A stretch of DNA of 64,000 nucleotides, taken from positions 3,169,978 to 3,233,977 of the forward strand of contig CBDDAA010000004.1 of the NCBI GenBank assembly GCA_965224675.1, in the 5' to 3' direction. Position numbers and translations under genes: made by a program. The DNA comes from UBA7957 sp965224675. GTDB lineage: Bacteria; Pseudomonadota; Gammaproteobacteria; Granulosicoccales; Granulosicoccaceae. Within the stretch, counting starts at the first letter, position 1; each line of letters opens with the position of its first letter. Shown one piece after another: positions 34,941 through 44,733 of the stretch. Under the pieces are notes generated by a model, which saw only the letters and a list, made by a program, of their open reading frames with translations, searched no databases and was not told where the DNA came from.

Positions 34941-37478
34941 ATGCAAAAAACAATAAACCAATTTATCTGGAAATACAGTGCCCGTCAGCAGATTATACTG
35001 GCTGCGGTGACTATCGGCTATTTCCCGATACTCTACGCAATGCTTGAATTGCCAAAAATCATTATCAATAACGCCATTTCATCTCCGGTAACACAGCAGT
35101 TTTTAGATTATACCCTGGGACCTGTTGCATTCCTGGTCACCCTTTGCCTGATCTATTTTGTACTGTATGTGACCAGCGGACTTATCAAACTGGTTATCAA
35201 TATCAAAAAAGGCATTATGGGCGAACGCATGGTACGCCGGTTGCGTTATGAGTTGATTGAACAAGTGCTGCGATTTCCTATTCAGCGCTTCCGAAAAATA
35301 TCACAAGGTGAAATTATTTCCCAAATCACTTCAGAAGCAGAACCGCTGAATGGATATATCAGTGATGCACTGGCACTGCCTTTGTTCCAGGGAGGCACTA
35401 TGATTACGGTTCTGTCTTTTATGTTTATCCAGAATTTCTGGTTGGGTCTGGCATCAGTTGTATTAATACCATTACAGATCTTTCTTATTCCAAAATTACA
35501 ACACCAGATCAATATTCTCAATCGCGAACGAGTGCGACACAGAAGGCAATTGTCTGAACATATCGGTGAGACCGTCAGTGGCGCTCAGGCTATTCGCATC
35601 CATGGTGTGCAGCGTTATGTGTTGGCTAATTTCTCGATGCGAATGAATAACCTGTTTAAGATAAGAGTCCAACTCTATAAAAAGAAGTTTTTGATGAAGT
35701 TTTTAAACAACTTTATCAATCAGATAACCCCTTTTTTCTTCTATCTGATCGGTGGCATTCTGGTACTCAATGGACAACTTACCATCGGTGCGTTAGTTGC
35801 AGCACTTGCAGCACATAAAGACATGGTATCGCCATGGAAAGAAATACTTAAATATTATCAGATACAGCAGGACGCAAAAATCAAGTACGAACAGCTAATT
35901 GAATGCTTCGACATTGAAAATCTCGACGATTCGGATTACACCACCTCAGTTGACCGTCGTGAACAACAATCAATTTTTCCACTTAGCTTTAACGATGTAG
36001 TGACTGAAGATAATGGTCATAGGGTATTGGAAGGATTAAAGTTCAAGCTTGACGCTGGTGAGCATTTGGCTATTATCGAACCGGATTCAGAAAAACGCGC
36101 ACACATTGCAGAATTGATTTTGAGTCTGCGTGATCCAGACTATGGCAGCATCTGGTTAGGCGACACGCTTTTAAGTAACGTACCTGGCAGCGTAAAAAGC
36201 CGAAGATTAGCCTATCAACCATCCTCACCGCCCATTTTTAATACATCGATGTACGAAAATATTCTGCTTAGCATTAAACACCAGCCTTCAAGAAATATGA
36301 GCACCACTGATGCAGAGGAAGCGGTTCGCTCGGGCAATAGCGATGATAGTTATGAAGCTGACTGGCATGATTACCCTGATTATCAATTTAAAGATGACGA
36401 TGAATTATATGATTGGTATGTCAGTGCAATGCAGGCGACCTGCGAGAATCGGAACATGACACGCAACGGATTATTTCGCTATTTAATGGATAGTCATTCG
36501 ACCCGGGAGACGGATCAATTTGTTAAATTAAGGGAATCCGTACTTGAAGAATTAGAACGAGAAAATCTCAAAATAACGCCGTTTGACGAAAAAGCCTGGT
36601 ATCCAAATTTATCAATTGCTGAGAACCTTGCATTTGGAAAAATTATTCAAGGCAGAGCCACCCCTGGAGAGATGTTGCAATCGGATGACGTGGATCAAAT
36701 CCTGCATGCCAATGGATTTGACAAAATCATTGAGCAAATTGGTCAGCAAATCGCACAGTTAATCAGCCATGGCCTGTCGGCAGACTATACACGCGAACAG
36801 ACAATGTTTGACTTTAAAATACTATCCGACAGTCAGGCTATTGAAATTCTGAACAGAACCCGTCGTTTAGTACGCAAGCACCCAACCCATTACACTGCAA
36901 AAGACAAGTCAGATTTCATGCAGTTGTTTTTAAATCTGGTACTTGAAGATCATACTGACATCAAACTTCCAGGCTCTGTGATTAGCAAAATAATTTTTTT
37001 GCGCGACGAAATAGATAATGTTCTTAGCACAAGCCAGCGCAGTCAAATACCGAGCTTTGAGTTCGATGAATATCACCCCGGATTAACGGTACTTGAAAAC
37101 CTGCTTTTTGGGCAATTACCCAATGACATTGACAACAAGACCCAGGAGGCGATTTTAACCGTCATCTGCCGGATGATCGAAAATGCAGGACTCGACAGGG
37201 AAATCATGCTGCTAACCCTCAAAGGCGTGGAAACAGGGATTGGTGGATCACTCTTATCGGCAACATCAAAACAGGGGATGCCCTTGGTTCGTGCGTTAAT
37301 CAAGAAACCGGAAATACTGGTCGTCAATGATGGCTTGACCATTTATAGCGAACCCGAGCAATTAAAAATAAAAGATAACATCGGTCGGTTACTGCCAAAA
37401 ACAGCGATTTTATGGCTAAGTGAGGAGCTAAAAGATGAAAAGGCATTTGACCGAGTGATCCACCTGGCAGCCTGTTGA
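34941..37478 (+). CDS. ABC exporter-like membrane protein with degenerate ATPase
   Basis: Encodes 845 aa. Residues about 15-310 look like a type I exporter transmembrane domain, with helices and the coupling-region pattern FRKISQGEIISQIT. The nucleotide-binding region begins near 345 (RVLEGLKFKLDAGEHLAIIE) but the Walker A site reads EPDSEKRAH instead of GxxGxGKS. The signature is LSATSKQ instead of LSGGQ, and Walker B is LVVNDGLT without the Asp-Glu pair. An insert of about 300 residues (about 450-760) separates the halves and contains two ENLAFG/ENLLFG-like segments, as if parts of the ATPase were repeated. It is probably not a working ATP-driven pump. Confidence 0.75.
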   Translation: MQKTINQFIWKYSARQQIILAAVTIGYFPILYAMLELPKIIINNAISSPVTQQFLDYTLGPVAFLVTLCLIYFVLYVTSGLIKLVINIKKGIMGERMVRRLRYELIEQVLRFPIQRFRKISQGEIISQITSEAEPLNGYISDALALPLFQGGTMITVLSFMFIQNFWLGLASVVLIPLQIFLIPKLQHQINILNRERVRHRRQLSEHIGETVSGAQAIRIHGVQRYVLANFSMRMNNLFKIRVQLYKKKFLMKFLNNFINQITPFFFYLIGGILVLNGQLTIGALVAALAAHKDMVSPWKEILKYYQIQQDAKIKYEQLIECFDIENLDDSDYTTSVDRREQQSIFPLSFNDVVTEDNGHRVLEGLKFKLDAGEHLAIIEPDSEKRAHIAELILSLRDPDYGSIWLGDTLLSNVPGSVKSRRLAYQPSSPPIFNTSMYENILLSIKHQPSRNMSTTDAEEAVRSGNSDDSYEADWHDYPDYQFKDDDELYDWYVSAMQATCENRNMTRNGLFRYLMDSHSTRETDQFVKLRESVLEELERENLKITPFDEKAWYPNLSIAENLAFGKIIQGRATPGEMLQSDDVDQILHANGFDKIIEQIGQQIAQLISHGLSADYTREQTMFDFKILSDSQAIEILNRTRRLVRKHPTHYTAKDKSDFMQLFLNLVLEDHTDIKLPGSVISKIIFLRDEIDNVLSTSQRSQIPSFEFDEYHPGLTVLENLLFGQLPNDIDNKTQEAILTVICRMIENAGLDREIMLLTLKGVETGIGGSLLSATSKQGMPLVRALIKKPEILVVNDGLTIYSEPEQLKIKDNIGRLLPKTAILWLSEELKDEKAFDRVIHLAAC

Positions 37479-37498
37479 AAGAGGCTAATACCCGCTAA

Positions 37499-38920
37499 TC
37501 ATACAGGGGCACACAGTTTTTTAATAAACACGTGAAATTCCAAGAAGATCGCCACCCCTATATAAACAAGCGAAGTGCCCACCACACCTGCGATAAGAGA
37601 GAAATCCAGGAAATAAGCCAAAGCGCAGAACAGGCCACTGGATAAACAAATATACAAAAGCTGCTTGAGTCCGGCTTTCAACAATACCTTATCAAGTGTT
37701 GCGCTTACACCATTGACTATCACTACAAAAACAATCAGTTCAGCAGCTAATAGAATAAGTGAAACACCAAATTCTGAAAACAGCATTTTTGTCAGCTTTA
37801 GCGGAAGTACAAAAGTAATCAATACAACTGCTATCGCCAAACTGTATGCGATAATTGATCGGGCTTGCCTATTGTTAACCCTCAAGTAAACAGAGAAAGC
37901 ATGATTTGCAAACCGAAGCGGTATTAACATTGCTAAAATCAATATCATCTCATTAAAATGAATATACTTTTCAGGAAAATAGCTTGTAGCAAATTGAGGT
38001 GCGTACAGACCAAACAAATACAATGCTGGCAAACTGATAAATAGGCAAACTAGCAGGTAGCCCGTCGCCGTACCACCTATATTACTTTTGTTTTTTAATA
38101 ATAACGGATGAAAGACCTGGTCCAGTATCACAGAAACACTGGTCGCAGCGAAATAAAATGAGATAACCAGGTTATAACTGCCAACTGTTTGTAAACCATA
38201 ACTATAATACATAGCGGTGGAAGACAACACAGGCAAAAGCGTCATTAATATAGGCACCAGGTTAAACGGAACCGAAGCCCTCATTGATAAAAACAGAAAC
38301 GCCAATCGGATCGATGAAATCGTTAACATCCGATAGAAGCGTAGTACGATAATATGTAGAATAAACAACATCAGGAAAGACGCTACGTACCAGACACCGA
38401 GTGTAATTATGTCCTGTTTATGCCAAGCCAACATAAATAAGCCAACATTAACCAATAAGGCGGTGGCCATGACTAACTGTGATTGAACAACTATTTTATC
38501 TGCAGCACGCAGCGCGCCTTGTGCGATATTATTCAGAGCAGTAAAAATTGCAGAAATCCCACACAAAATATAGAACGCCGATCCTGGCCCGGTAGAGCCA
38601 GCTTCTATAACCAGGTAGTAAATCAGCCATAGAGCAATCAGACCCAGAAAAATACTGAGTATCAAGAAATGATATAGGTGAATCGCTTTTTCGTTATGGC
38701 TTAATGAAAAAGAACGGTTGACAAACATATTTGCCAACCCGGAACCGGCAAACAGTATAATCAGAAGAGACCAGAATATACCAGTGGTTAGCTGTCCATA
38801 GTCTATAACAGGCAAAAAATAAGCGAGTGATATGGTCGTCAATCCGGAGACTAACCGAAGCAAAAAACCCGCACTAAGCATCCAGCTGAGGGTTTTAAAT
38901 ACACTGATGGACCGAGTCAC
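37499..38920 (-). CDS. Polysaccharide flippase (Wzx/MATE-like)
   Basis: Encodes 473 aa, strongly hydrophobic with about 12-14 predicted membrane helices spread over the whole length, starting with a short cytoplasmic N-terminus (MTRSISVFKTLSWMLSAGFLL has the usual arginine/helix start). This is the layout of oligosaccharide flippases that move lipid-linked sugar units across the inner membrane. It is the last gene of the glycan operon, 6 bp after the TIM-barrel gene, and converges with the ABC-like gene. Confidence 0.78.
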   Translation of the reverse strand: MTRSISVFKTLSWMLSAGFLLRLVSGLTTISLAYFLPVIDYGQLTTGIFWSLLIILFAGSGLANMFVNRSFSLSHNEKAIHLYHFLILSIFLGLIALWLIYYLVIEAGSTGPGSAFYILCGISAIFTALNNIAQGALRAADKIVVQSQLVMATALLVNVGLFMLAWHKQDIITLGVWYVASFLMLFILHIIVLRFYRMLTISSIRLAFLFLSMRASVPFNLVPILMTLLPVLSSTAMYYSYGLQTVGSYNLVISFYFAATSVSVILDQVFHPLLLKNKSNIGGTATGYLLVCLFISLPALYLFGLYAPQFATSYFPEKYIHFNEMILILAMLIPLRFANHAFSVYLRVNNRQARSIIAYSLAIAVVLITFVLPLKLTKMLFSEFGVSLILLAAELIVFVVIVNGVSATLDKVLLKAGLKQLLYICLSSGLFCALAYFLDFSLIAGVVGTSLVYIGVAIFLEFHVFIKKLCAPV

Positions 38921-38926
38921 CGTTGC

Positions 38927-39772
38927 TCAGGATCTTATGAAGGCTACAGGTTTTCTGTACACTGCCTTCGCATAATCTATTGCATCAACGATTTGCTTCT
39001 GGGTATTCGTTGCGGCCCGCATTTCTATTGACAGCCAGCCCTGATAGTTAATTTCGCATAAAGCCCTCGCACATAGACCATGGTTGCAATTCTCATTCTC
39101 ACTATCAATCCCCACCGCCAGTAAGTCCGGCTCACTGATATGAAAGTGATTAATTTTATTTTTTGCCAATCTTATGGCAACAGCAGGATCTTCATTTGAA
39201 AGACGCAATGCCGCAGCATCAACATGCAAACCAAAACCGGGACTGTCTACCATAGAAACCAGTTCCAATGCTTCTGGGACTGTATTGATAAAGTCGCAAT
39301 TATAATAGCCAGGATTTGGTTCGATGCAAATTTTCGTGCCACAATCAAAGGCAATAGCACCTAATTTTAGAAAAAACTGTTGCGCTGTAGCCATCGCGTT
39401 CTCTATTGGCATTGTCTTTCTTTGGCGTTGATTTGGCGAACCAAAGACAAGTGTTTTTGCACCGAGTACACCACCAATCTGAATAATTCTTGTTAGATAA
39501 CCGGCCATGGCATCCCTGCTTTGTTTACTGCCGAACAACTCGAAAGCAGGTGCGCCATATAGCAGTGCCTGCATTGCACATATACTCATTCCGTGACTTT
39601 TCCAAAAATCGCGATACCTCGCCGCTTCCGATAATGATGCCACTGTGGTCGCCCCTATTCTCGCAGGCGCCACCTCCACTGCTCGTATATCGTGACGTGA
39701 CAAAAGTTTTGCCGTCTCAACTTCCTGCTCCTGAGTCCATGCGATATTTGATATTGCAATGCGCTTAAACAT
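38927..39772 (-). CDS. Sugar phosphate isomerase/epimerase-like TIM-barrel protein
   Basis: Encodes 281 aa from ATG 39772; a GTG at 39787 is the only earlier start. The sequence has AP-endonuclease-2/xylose-isomerase-like features: VEVAPAR, KTLVFGSPNQRQR, CIEPNPGYYNCDFI, GLHVDAAAL, INHFHISEPDL and GWLSIEMRA, which supply the Glu/Asp/His metal ligands on barrel strands. It probably isomerises or epimerises a sugar for the glycan made by this operon. Its start overlaps the epimerase stop by 8 bp (ATGTTTAA). Confidence 0.75.
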   Translation of the reverse strand: MFKRIAISNIAWTQEQEVETAKLLSRHDIRAVEVAPARIGATTVASLSEAARYRDFWKSHGMSICAMQALLYGAPAFELFGSKQSRDAMAGYLTRIIQIGGVLGAKTLVFGSPNQRQRKTMPIENAMATAQQFFLKLGAIAFDCGTKICIEPNPGYYNCDFINTVPEALELVSMVDSPGFGLHVDAAALRLSNEDPAVAIRLAKNKINHFHISEPDLLAVGIDSENENCNHGLCARALCEINYQGWLSIEMRAATNTQKQIVDAIDYAKAVYRKPVAFIRS

Positions 39773-40541
39773 CAGACCGCCAGGCACTCACAAAGTCTGA
39801 TAAATCTTCCAGACACTGTTCTGCGCTATAGAAATACCCGGGTTGATGCATGTCGTTTCGTGAATGAATAGATTTTACGTCGTAGTGAATCGGTTGACTA
39901 ACAACGTGTTTTGAACTCCTATCATTTATGCATATTGCAGCAACATCCGCTACGGATACAGGCTCTACAGTCAGGTTACACAGATGGATATTTTGCCCAT
40001 ATAGAAGCGCAATGTCTTTGCTCAATAAATTTAGATTGTAGAACTGATAGGTACAACGTGTATCAATTTTATCTATCTGATTGTTTGTCAGGTAGTCGTA
40101 GATAATATTCTTTTTCAGGCCCGTTCCAAACACGCCTGGTAAGCGTATTATTGTTGTATCAAACAACTCGCTTACAGCGCATTCAAGCATCAATCGATGA
40201 CGCCCGTAGGGATGACAATCCAATGGATTTATCGCTGTTTCTTCGTCAACATTTAGCGGATCGGGATAAACATCCACGGTAGAAATAAGTATTACATCTC
40301 TGGCTCTGACTTCTTTGAGGTTACTAATCAGGTACTCTATATTTGCGAGATCTTGTTGACTGTTTTTGTTCGCTTTCCACTTTTGTGCAGGCGCGGCAGC
40401 GATAGTCAGGCTATCAAAGGTTTCACCCCTTATATTTTGTATGTTAGATGAATTATATAATTCACTAAATTTCTGCGTTTGCAGCAGTGTGCTTCCAATC
40501 AATCCGCTATAACCCAGTAATGCTGTTCTTTTTGTTGACAT
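39765..40541 (-). CDS. NAD(P)-dependent epimerase/reductase-like protein
   Basis: Encodes 258 aa. The N-terminus LLGYSGLIGSTL is a nucleotide-binding Rossmann turn of the extended SDR family, and YPDPLNVDEET with HPYGRHRLMLEC provides a YxxxR variant of the usual YxxxK catalytic pair. Lys is replaced by Arg, so activity may differ from classical epimerases. It acts on a sugar or polyol substrate that cannot be specified. It lies between the GT2 and TIM-barrel genes in the operon. Confidence 0.7.
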   Translation of the reverse strand: MSTKRTALLGYSGLIGSTLLQTQKFSELYNSSNIQNIRGETFDSLTIAAAPAQKWKANKNSQQDLANIEYLISNLKEVRARDVILISTVDVYPDPLNVDEETAINPLDCHPYGRHRLMLECAVSELFDTTIIRLPGVFGTGLKKNIIYDYLTNNQIDKIDTRCTYQFYNLNLLSKDIALLYGQNIHLCNLTVEPVSVADVAAICINDRSSKHVVSQPIHYDVKSIHSRNDMHQPGYFYSAEQCLEDLSDFVSAWRSDV

Positions 40542-40566
40542 ATTGCTAAACCTGAAGCCGTTAACG

Positions 40567-41346
40567 CTATGGATTGTAGTGACCAGTAATCACACGAAAA
40601 AGTTTTATAAGCACTTTAATGTTTCCCCTTATCGGTGTGATTTTAGTCGGTGTTTTTCCCACTTTTGGGTAAACCCGGGAAACGGGTACCTCTATTGTCG
40701 AATAGCCTTTTTTAGCTGCGCGAATTGCAAGATAATAATGCAATTCATAGCCTGTAAACAGTCGCCTGAGTGGTGCGATGTCATGGGATGTCATCAACTG
40801 CCGACTGTAAGCTCTAAAACCATTGGTCGTGTCAGTATAGCGTCGCGCGGCGGCCAGGCTTATCAGAGGCGCATGAATCAGCTTAATTGCCAGCGTTCTT
40901 GATATTGGTGTATTCATCGCCACACCTTGGGCAATAAATCGAGAACCCTGAATATGATCGAAACCTGCATCCAATGCCTGTATAAATCGTAACACTTGTG
41001 TAGGATCATCTTTGTTGTTGCCATCCATAACAACCAAACCACCATAACCTTCCCTTAATGCATAATGCATTGCCATTCTAATTTGCGTACCCAACGCTCC
41101 CTTTTCATCTTTAGTCAGTAGCACTCTGACACCACAATCCTTTAATAATGTTTCGTCTAACGATGAATCTGTACTGCCACCATCAGCAATCAAAACATCT
41201 ATTAAGGTTGTTATACTTCGACATTTTTTTAACTGACGCTGAATTCTCTCTCCCTCATTCAGAACAAATATGCCAAGGCAGTACTTGGTACGTTTTTCTG
41301 TAAATTCATGTATATTATAGCGCGGAATATCTTTTCTATCAGGCAT
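40567..41346 (-). CDS. Glycosyltransferase family 2
   Basis: Encodes 259 aa from ATG 41346. GT-A motifs are VLNEGERIQRQLK, the first Asp region LIADGGSTDSSLD, VVMDGNNKDDP for the metal-binding Asp, and GSRFIAQG; TNGFRAYSR follows. It resembles dolichol-phosphate-mannose-synthase-type enzymes without a membrane tail, so it may charge a polyprenyl phosphate. The start overlaps the upstream GT2 stop by 8 bp (ATGCCTGA). Confidence 0.82.
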   Translation of the reverse strand: MPDRKDIPRYNIHEFTEKRTKYCLGIFVLNEGERIQRQLKKCRSITTLIDVLIADGGSTDSSLDETLLKDCGVRVLLTKDEKGALGTQIRMAMHYALREGYGGLVVMDGNNKDDPTQVLRFIQALDAGFDHIQGSRFIAQGVAMNTPISRTLAIKLIHAPLISLAAARRYTDTTNGFRAYSRQLMTSHDIAPLRRLFTGYELHYYLAIRAAKKGYSTIEVPVSRVYPKVGKTPTKITPIRGNIKVLIKLFRVITGHYNP

Positions 41347-42328
41347 AATCGTTGGTCTCAACGATGATATTAAGTTGTTCCTTGTTCAGCATGGTTGGAC
41401 TGCGCTTGTCATACTGAATATCATAAGAAACTTTATTTTGAATCAGAATAAGCGTGCGCAAAGTGTACTCACTTAAAACGCTGAGCAGTAAACACAAAAA
41501 CCAAACCGCAAACGACATGCAAACCACATAATTGCTTAAAGCCGTGTCACTGTCTGAAAGAATAATAAGCGTTGTAAGTAAGTAGAAAGAGAATATTCCA
41601 AAAAAAACAGCTAATGACAATATGAAGAACCGGACAATTTTTAAAGGATGGGTGGTATTGAGCACAATGGTGGATACCCCTCCTGAAACCGCATTCCTGA
41701 CAGTGCGTTTTGTCCGATAGTTCGTCACCCCTATACTGGTATGGGGGTAATAAGAAACATGCAGCTTGTTTTTTGTATAAAGATATTTCCCTGGCCACTG
41801 CCGCTCACTACTCTGCTTGTATCTTGTAATAGCGGCCCTACTCAAACAGCTCAAATAGGTTCTGTAACGAGGGATATTCATGTTTGCAAATCTTTGCACA
41901 TACCAATAGTAAAGGTTACTAAGTAGTGCCGGAAAACCGCGCCTGGTTTGCTTCTGTTTATCAATTCCATAAGTAATATCGGCTTTCCCAATGCAGTGCC
42001 GAAGTATTTTTGGAATCTCCTCAACCGGATCTTCATCGGGATGGAATACAACCAGGTAGTCACCAATCGAATTTTCGATTCCGATTGATGCCGCAGTTTC
42101 AACACCATATTTAGCTGCAAGCCGGATAAGGCGAACATTATCATACAAATTCTGTATTTCATTTAGAATGGACTCAAACGCGGGTTCGAGCTGATCATCA
42201 ATAATAAGAATTTCATAATCATAAAACCGGCTTTTCATTAATACGGCCACTTGCTCGATTGAATATCGGGTATATTCCCTTAATTCACATACTGGAAGCA
42301 CTATAGTGACAAAAACAGAACTAAGCAT
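41339..42328 (-). CDS. Membrane-anchored glycosyltransferase family 2
   Basis: Encodes 329 aa from ATG 42328. The GT2 core shows VTIVLPVCELREYT, YEILIIDDQLEPAFE and LVVFHPDEDPVEEIPK. Two C-terminal membrane helices (about residues 230-255 and 265-290) are visible. This is the GtrB/DPM1-like layout that transfers sugar to a lipid carrier at the inner membrane. The start overlaps the FAD gene's stop by 8 bp (ATGCTTAG). Confidence 0.8.
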   Translation of the reverse strand: MLSSVFVTIVLPVCELREYTRYSIEQVAVLMKSRFYDYEILIIDDQLEPAFESILNEIQNLYDNVRLIRLAAKYGVETAASIGIENSIGDYLVVFHPDEDPVEEIPKILRHCIGKADITYGIDKQKQTRRGFPALLSNLYYWYVQRFANMNIPRYRTYLSCLSRAAITRYKQSSERQWPGKYLYTKNKLHVSYYPHTSIGVTNYRTKRTVRNAVSGGVSTIVLNTTHPLKIVRFFILSLAVFFGIFSFYLLTTLIILSDSDTALSNYVVCMSFAVWFLCLLLSVLSEYTLRTLILIQNKVSYDIQYDKRSPTMLNKEQLNIIVETNDYA

Positions 42329-43430
42329 ATTCACTCACTCGATATTTGGTTTTCAGTTCAGATCTAATATCGTAAATGTTATCCAGCTTCCCGCCCAAAA
42401 CCACATAAATATCTTTCGCACATTTTTTAAATAAAATAGGTCGGCCATCATTTAGCGCATTTAGTGGCAAAGTTGTTTTAATCTCCCACAAAGAATCATG
42501 ATATCGGGCTTGTGCTAAATCGGGCATAAATTTTGACGCATCAAGAATCATTTTGCGTTGATTACTACGCGGATGAGAATTGATTATTATTTTTGCTTCT
42601 GGCAAGTCCTGCGAGCCATCATCAATCCAGGAAAAATGGGGTGTATAGGAAACGTGCGACAAAGTGTTAAGAGTTTGAGCGGGAAAGGGTAACAACGAGA
42701 AAAATGCACCATCCATAACCGTCACTGAAATATTTGGCAGTATATGTGAAGTATCAAAAAGTGGCATTTCGGTAAGTTCATGGCATAGCGTTATGGGCTT
42801 AAAACCGCTGCTCACCAGCAGTTTGTTAATGTTTGAATAGGTACAGATGTAAATACTCTCAAACCTTATTGAATGCTCGGACTCTTCTTTTTCTACATTC
42901 AGAATATAGGCCGCTTTTGCAGATTTGATACTGATAACTCGTGTCGAAATACGCAATTCAACCGATGAATCGGATAACCTTGTCTGGACGTGATTTCGCA
43001 GATCTTCAATATTAAATGATGCTTCCTCCACCCTGTAAGCCCTCTCAATGCCATTTGGCAGATATTCAGTTTTCAGCTGTTTATCAACGATCAGGGGCGC
43101 ACCAATCCGTAAACAATACTCCTCAAAATCACTGGCTGTAACTTTAGAATCATTTTTAGCAATAGCATAAATGGGGTCATAACCATTGCTAACAGCATCT
43201 GAAAATTCACGATAAAAAAGATTATGGTTTCGTTGACAACTAATCCCGGTTGTAAGACTTCTGGGATAGTGGTACCCCATATGTATCCGCGCCTGATTAT
43301 TATACGAGGCTCGTGACATTATCACAGCTTCTGCCTCTATTAGAGCAACATGCTTAAAGTATTTGCTAAGCTCCAGTGCAACCATACAGCCGTAAAAGCC
43401 AGCACCTATTACTGCAACACTTGAGCGCAT
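42321..43430 (-). CDS. FAD-dependent oxidoreductase (DAO-like) of glycan operon
   Basis: Encodes 369 aa. The N-terminal dinucleotide fold AVIGAGFYGCMVALELSKY is followed by the IEAE ribose-binding acid and NNQARIHMGYHYPRS. This pattern recurs in FAD oxidoreductases of surface-polysaccharide clusters related to D-amino-acid oxidases and galactopyranose mutases. The product is unknown. It lies within the operon between the ATP-grasp and GT2 genes. Confidence 0.78.
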   Translation of the reverse strand: MRSSVAVIGAGFYGCMVALELSKYFKHVALIEAEAVIMSRASYNNQARIHMGYHYPRSLTTGISCQRNHNLFYREFSDAVSNGYDPIYAIAKNDSKVTASDFEEYCLRIGAPLIVDKQLKTEYLPNGIERAYRVEEASFNIEDLRNHVQTRLSDSSVELRISTRVISIKSAKAAYILNVEKEESEHSIRFESIYICTYSNINKLLVSSGFKPITLCHELTEMPLFDTSHILPNISVTVMDGAFFSLLPFPAQTLNTLSHVSYTPHFSWIDDGSQDLPEAKIIINSHPRSNQRKMILDASKFMPDLAQARYHDSLWEIKTTLPLNALNDGRPILFKKCAKDIYVVLGGKLDNIYDIRSELKTKYRVSEYA

Positions 43431-43467
43431 ATTATATAACCTATGACATCTGCTTCAGAGAAGACTG

Positions 43468-44733
43468 TTATTTGTCATTTGCAACTCCACTTTTATCGCC
43501 GCTGTGATGACCAGCATCCAGTGCGAGAGAGCCGCTGATTAGCAGATTGAACAATCCCAAAAATGGTTCTACAAAACCAGGTAATGGATCCATCAAAGAT
43601 AAATCATCAAATCTCAAATTTTTATCAAACGGATTGAAACCATGGTTCAGGAATTCTCTGAACCTCCCTTGCAATAAAGATGTCAGTGCAGAAAGCACAA
43701 AAGGGTAAAACCAGATTGAACGAATTTCAGTATTTTGTTCGCCTAATTGTTTTGCAGTTTCAATCTTGTTAAGAGCTATCAATTTTTGTGGAAAGTCCAC
43801 ACCAGCTTCAATCGCATTTTGAATGGATCCCCAAAATCTTGGATTTACTTCGAGCAAATACGCAACATCGGTTTTTTTGTCTACGATAAAATCCATTTGC
43901 GCCACCCCATGCCAGGCAAGGTGAGAGAGTAACTTATTTCCAGCATTCAATGCTGTTTGATTGAGAGCACTTACGCGATCTATTGAATGAACACGTTGAT
44001 ATTTACGCCTGACCTCAAAGCCAACTTGCGATCTAACCACACCGTGATCATAAAACAATGCCACCCCAATATCATAACCTGTGATGAAACGCTGTATAAT
44101 TGGAACCTTGTCCAAATATTCAGGATTTTTGATCAGTAACTTCTCAAACGCCGCCGTCAACTGTCCAGATGTATTTACAATTGCCTGTCCCTCCCCTGCC
44201 TTACCGCCTCGTGGCTTAATGATAACCGGATAGGGCAAACCATCCTTTATGTCGTCCAATGATTGTAAATTCTTCGGATACCAGGTTTGTGGTATTGCAA
44301 TACCCAACTCATCTGCCAAGGCAGAAACTTTTCCCTTATCATTGAGAATTTCCATTAAATCATATTCAGAGAGCACTGTATTGAGGCCAGCGGTTCGCAG
44401 TTTATTCTGGTAACGGGCAACGATTGCTGTCTCTGTGAATGTAGGCACAAGTAACGTCGCTCCACACTGCTTTGCCTTATGAATTAAATCGTCAATAAAG
44501 CCATCTGGATCAATAAAGGGATTTCGATATTTAAAGTGGCTTTTGTTATAGCGGGAAAATCGCCCCAGCGGCCAATCGATATGGTCTCCGGCAAAAACGT
44601 CAACACCGGCCTTTGCCAAACTGGTCATAACCGTGACCGCTATTCGATATCGTGAATAAGTGACAATTACAGCCTTGTGGGCAATCATCGCCACTGTGAC
44701 TGCGTGTGATATCTCACGCTTTATCCACCACAT
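43468..44733 (-). CDS. ATP-grasp enzyme
   Basis: Encodes up to 421 aa. ATP-grasp features are VLSEYDLMEILNDKGKV, PVIIKPRGGKAGEGQAIV for nucleotide binding, and LLEVNPRFWGSIQNAIEAG for the metal-binding loop. These fit carboxylate-amine ligases of the carbamoyl-phosphate-synthase-like group. It probably joins a carboxylate to an amine, for example adding an amino acid to a sugar. The 5'-most ATG overlaps the upstream gene by 20 bp; a second ATG at 44688 is possible. The last 25 residues are polar and variable. Confidence 0.8.
   Translation of the reverse strand: MWWIKREISHAVTVAMIAHKAVIVTYSRYRIAVTVMTSLAKAGVDVFAGDHIDWPLGRFSRYNKSHFKYRNPFIDPDGFIDDLIHKAKQCGATLLVPTFTETAIVARYQNKLRTAGLNTVLSEYDLMEILNDKGKVSALADELGIAIPQTWYPKNLQSLDDIKDGLPYPVIIKPRGGKAGEGQAIVNTSGQLTAAFEKLLIKNPEYLDKVPIIQRFITGYDIGVALFYDHGVVRSQVGFEVRRKYQRVHSIDRVSALNQTALNAGNKLLSHLAWHGVAQMDFIVDKKTDVAYLLEVNPRFWGSIQNAIEAGVDFPQKLIALNKIETAKQLGEQNTEIRSIWFYPFVLSALTSLLQGRFREFLNHGFNPFDKNLRFDDLSLMDPLPGFVEPFLGLFNLLISGSLALDAGHHSGDKSGVANDK

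Noticed and set aside
37465..37495. Possible second copy of the fold-back element at the end of the pseudo-ABC gene
   Set aside because: Only about 11 bases match one tip and no matching second arm lies nearby.
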